This document shows, piece by piece, positions 5,257 to 5,270 of a stretch of 5,270 nt of DNA. The translations under genes and the position numbers were made by a program. The stretch is taken from contig CALLYX010000382.1 of assembly GCA_937858775.1 (NCBI GenBank), forward strand, positions 1 through 5,270, in the 5' to 3' direction. Origin of the DNA: an uncultured bacterium (GTDB taxonomy: Bacteria > Auribacterota > Tritonobacteria > UBA1439). The notes beneath the pieces are model-generated. The model did not search any database. It was given only the letters and a program-made list of their open reading frames with translations, and was not told where the DNA came from. Every line of letters starts with the position of its first letter. The stretch's first letter is position 1.

Positions 5257-5270
5257 GTGCGCCTGACCAC
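5257..5270 (+). CDS. Possible start of the next gene, cut by the window edge
   Basis: GTG at 5257 is preceded by GAGGT (5248-5252) with a short 4-nt spacing and lies downstream of the TATAAT box. Only four codons (M R L T) are visible, so the product is unknown and the call rests on signals alone. Confidence 0.25.

Noticed and set aside
5049..5270. tRNA or small structured RNA in the right-hand intergenic region
   Set aside because: The hairpins present are isolated; no cloverleaf, anticodon arm or T-loop consensus could be found.

Overview
The window is a high-GC bacterial segment read almost entirely from the minus strand, probably from an uncultured lineage. I cannot assign a phylum: the recognisable genes (isocitrate dehydrogenase, a class I aminotransferase, an NDP-kinase-like protein, a DUF5679 mini-protein) are widespread, and the largest protein belongs to no family I can name. 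The minus-strand genes are rich in CTC, CGG/AGG and GGG codons and use some ATA.

Layout, in minus-strand transcription order from right to left. (1) About 2895-4676: the 3' part of a large gene for a tandem-repeat protein (three full units and part of a fourth, roughly 135-155 residues each, with SmpA/BamE-like motifs); its 5' end is missing. (2) 2674-2820: a 48-residue zinc-ribbon protein (DUF5679 type) with an excellent Shine-Dalgarno. (3) 2608-2644: a strong intrinsic terminator, then a second GC-rich hairpin at 2585-2603. (4) 1385-2569: a 394-residue protein with two nucleoside-diphosphate-kinase domains; the first is degenerate, the second keeps the catalytic His but carries a large insertion. 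(5) 194-1378: aspartate-type (class I, subgroup 1-beta) aminotransferase. (6) 1-197: the first 65 codons of NADP-type isocitrate dehydrogenase, running off the left edge. Genes 4-6 are packed as an operon (6-bp gap, then a GTGA overlap). Isocitrate dehydrogenase makes 2-oxoglutarate and the aminotransferase links 2-oxoglutarate/glutamate to oxaloacetate/aspartate, so the pairing makes metabolic sense; the role of the NDPK-like protein is less obvious.

The last 0.6 kb differs. From about 4668 to 5048 the plus strand encodes the C-terminal part of another protein, with a thrice-repeated amphipathic motif (x-x-W-x-[DE]-[IV]) and a different codon preference (CGC, CTG, ATC/ATT, no ATA). After it come a perfect 13-bp inverted repeat (5096-5133), a TATAAT box flanked by two small palindromes, and a possible GTG start at 5257. 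The minus-strand repeat protein and this plus-strand protein both lose their N-termini at about 4665-4685. This head-to-head double truncation means either a real rearrangement or, just as likely, a chimeric assembly joint. The long minus-strand reading frame crossing it to 5168 is an artefact of codon-aligned antisense reading.

I saw no tRNA, rRNA, CRISPR array or insertion sequence.
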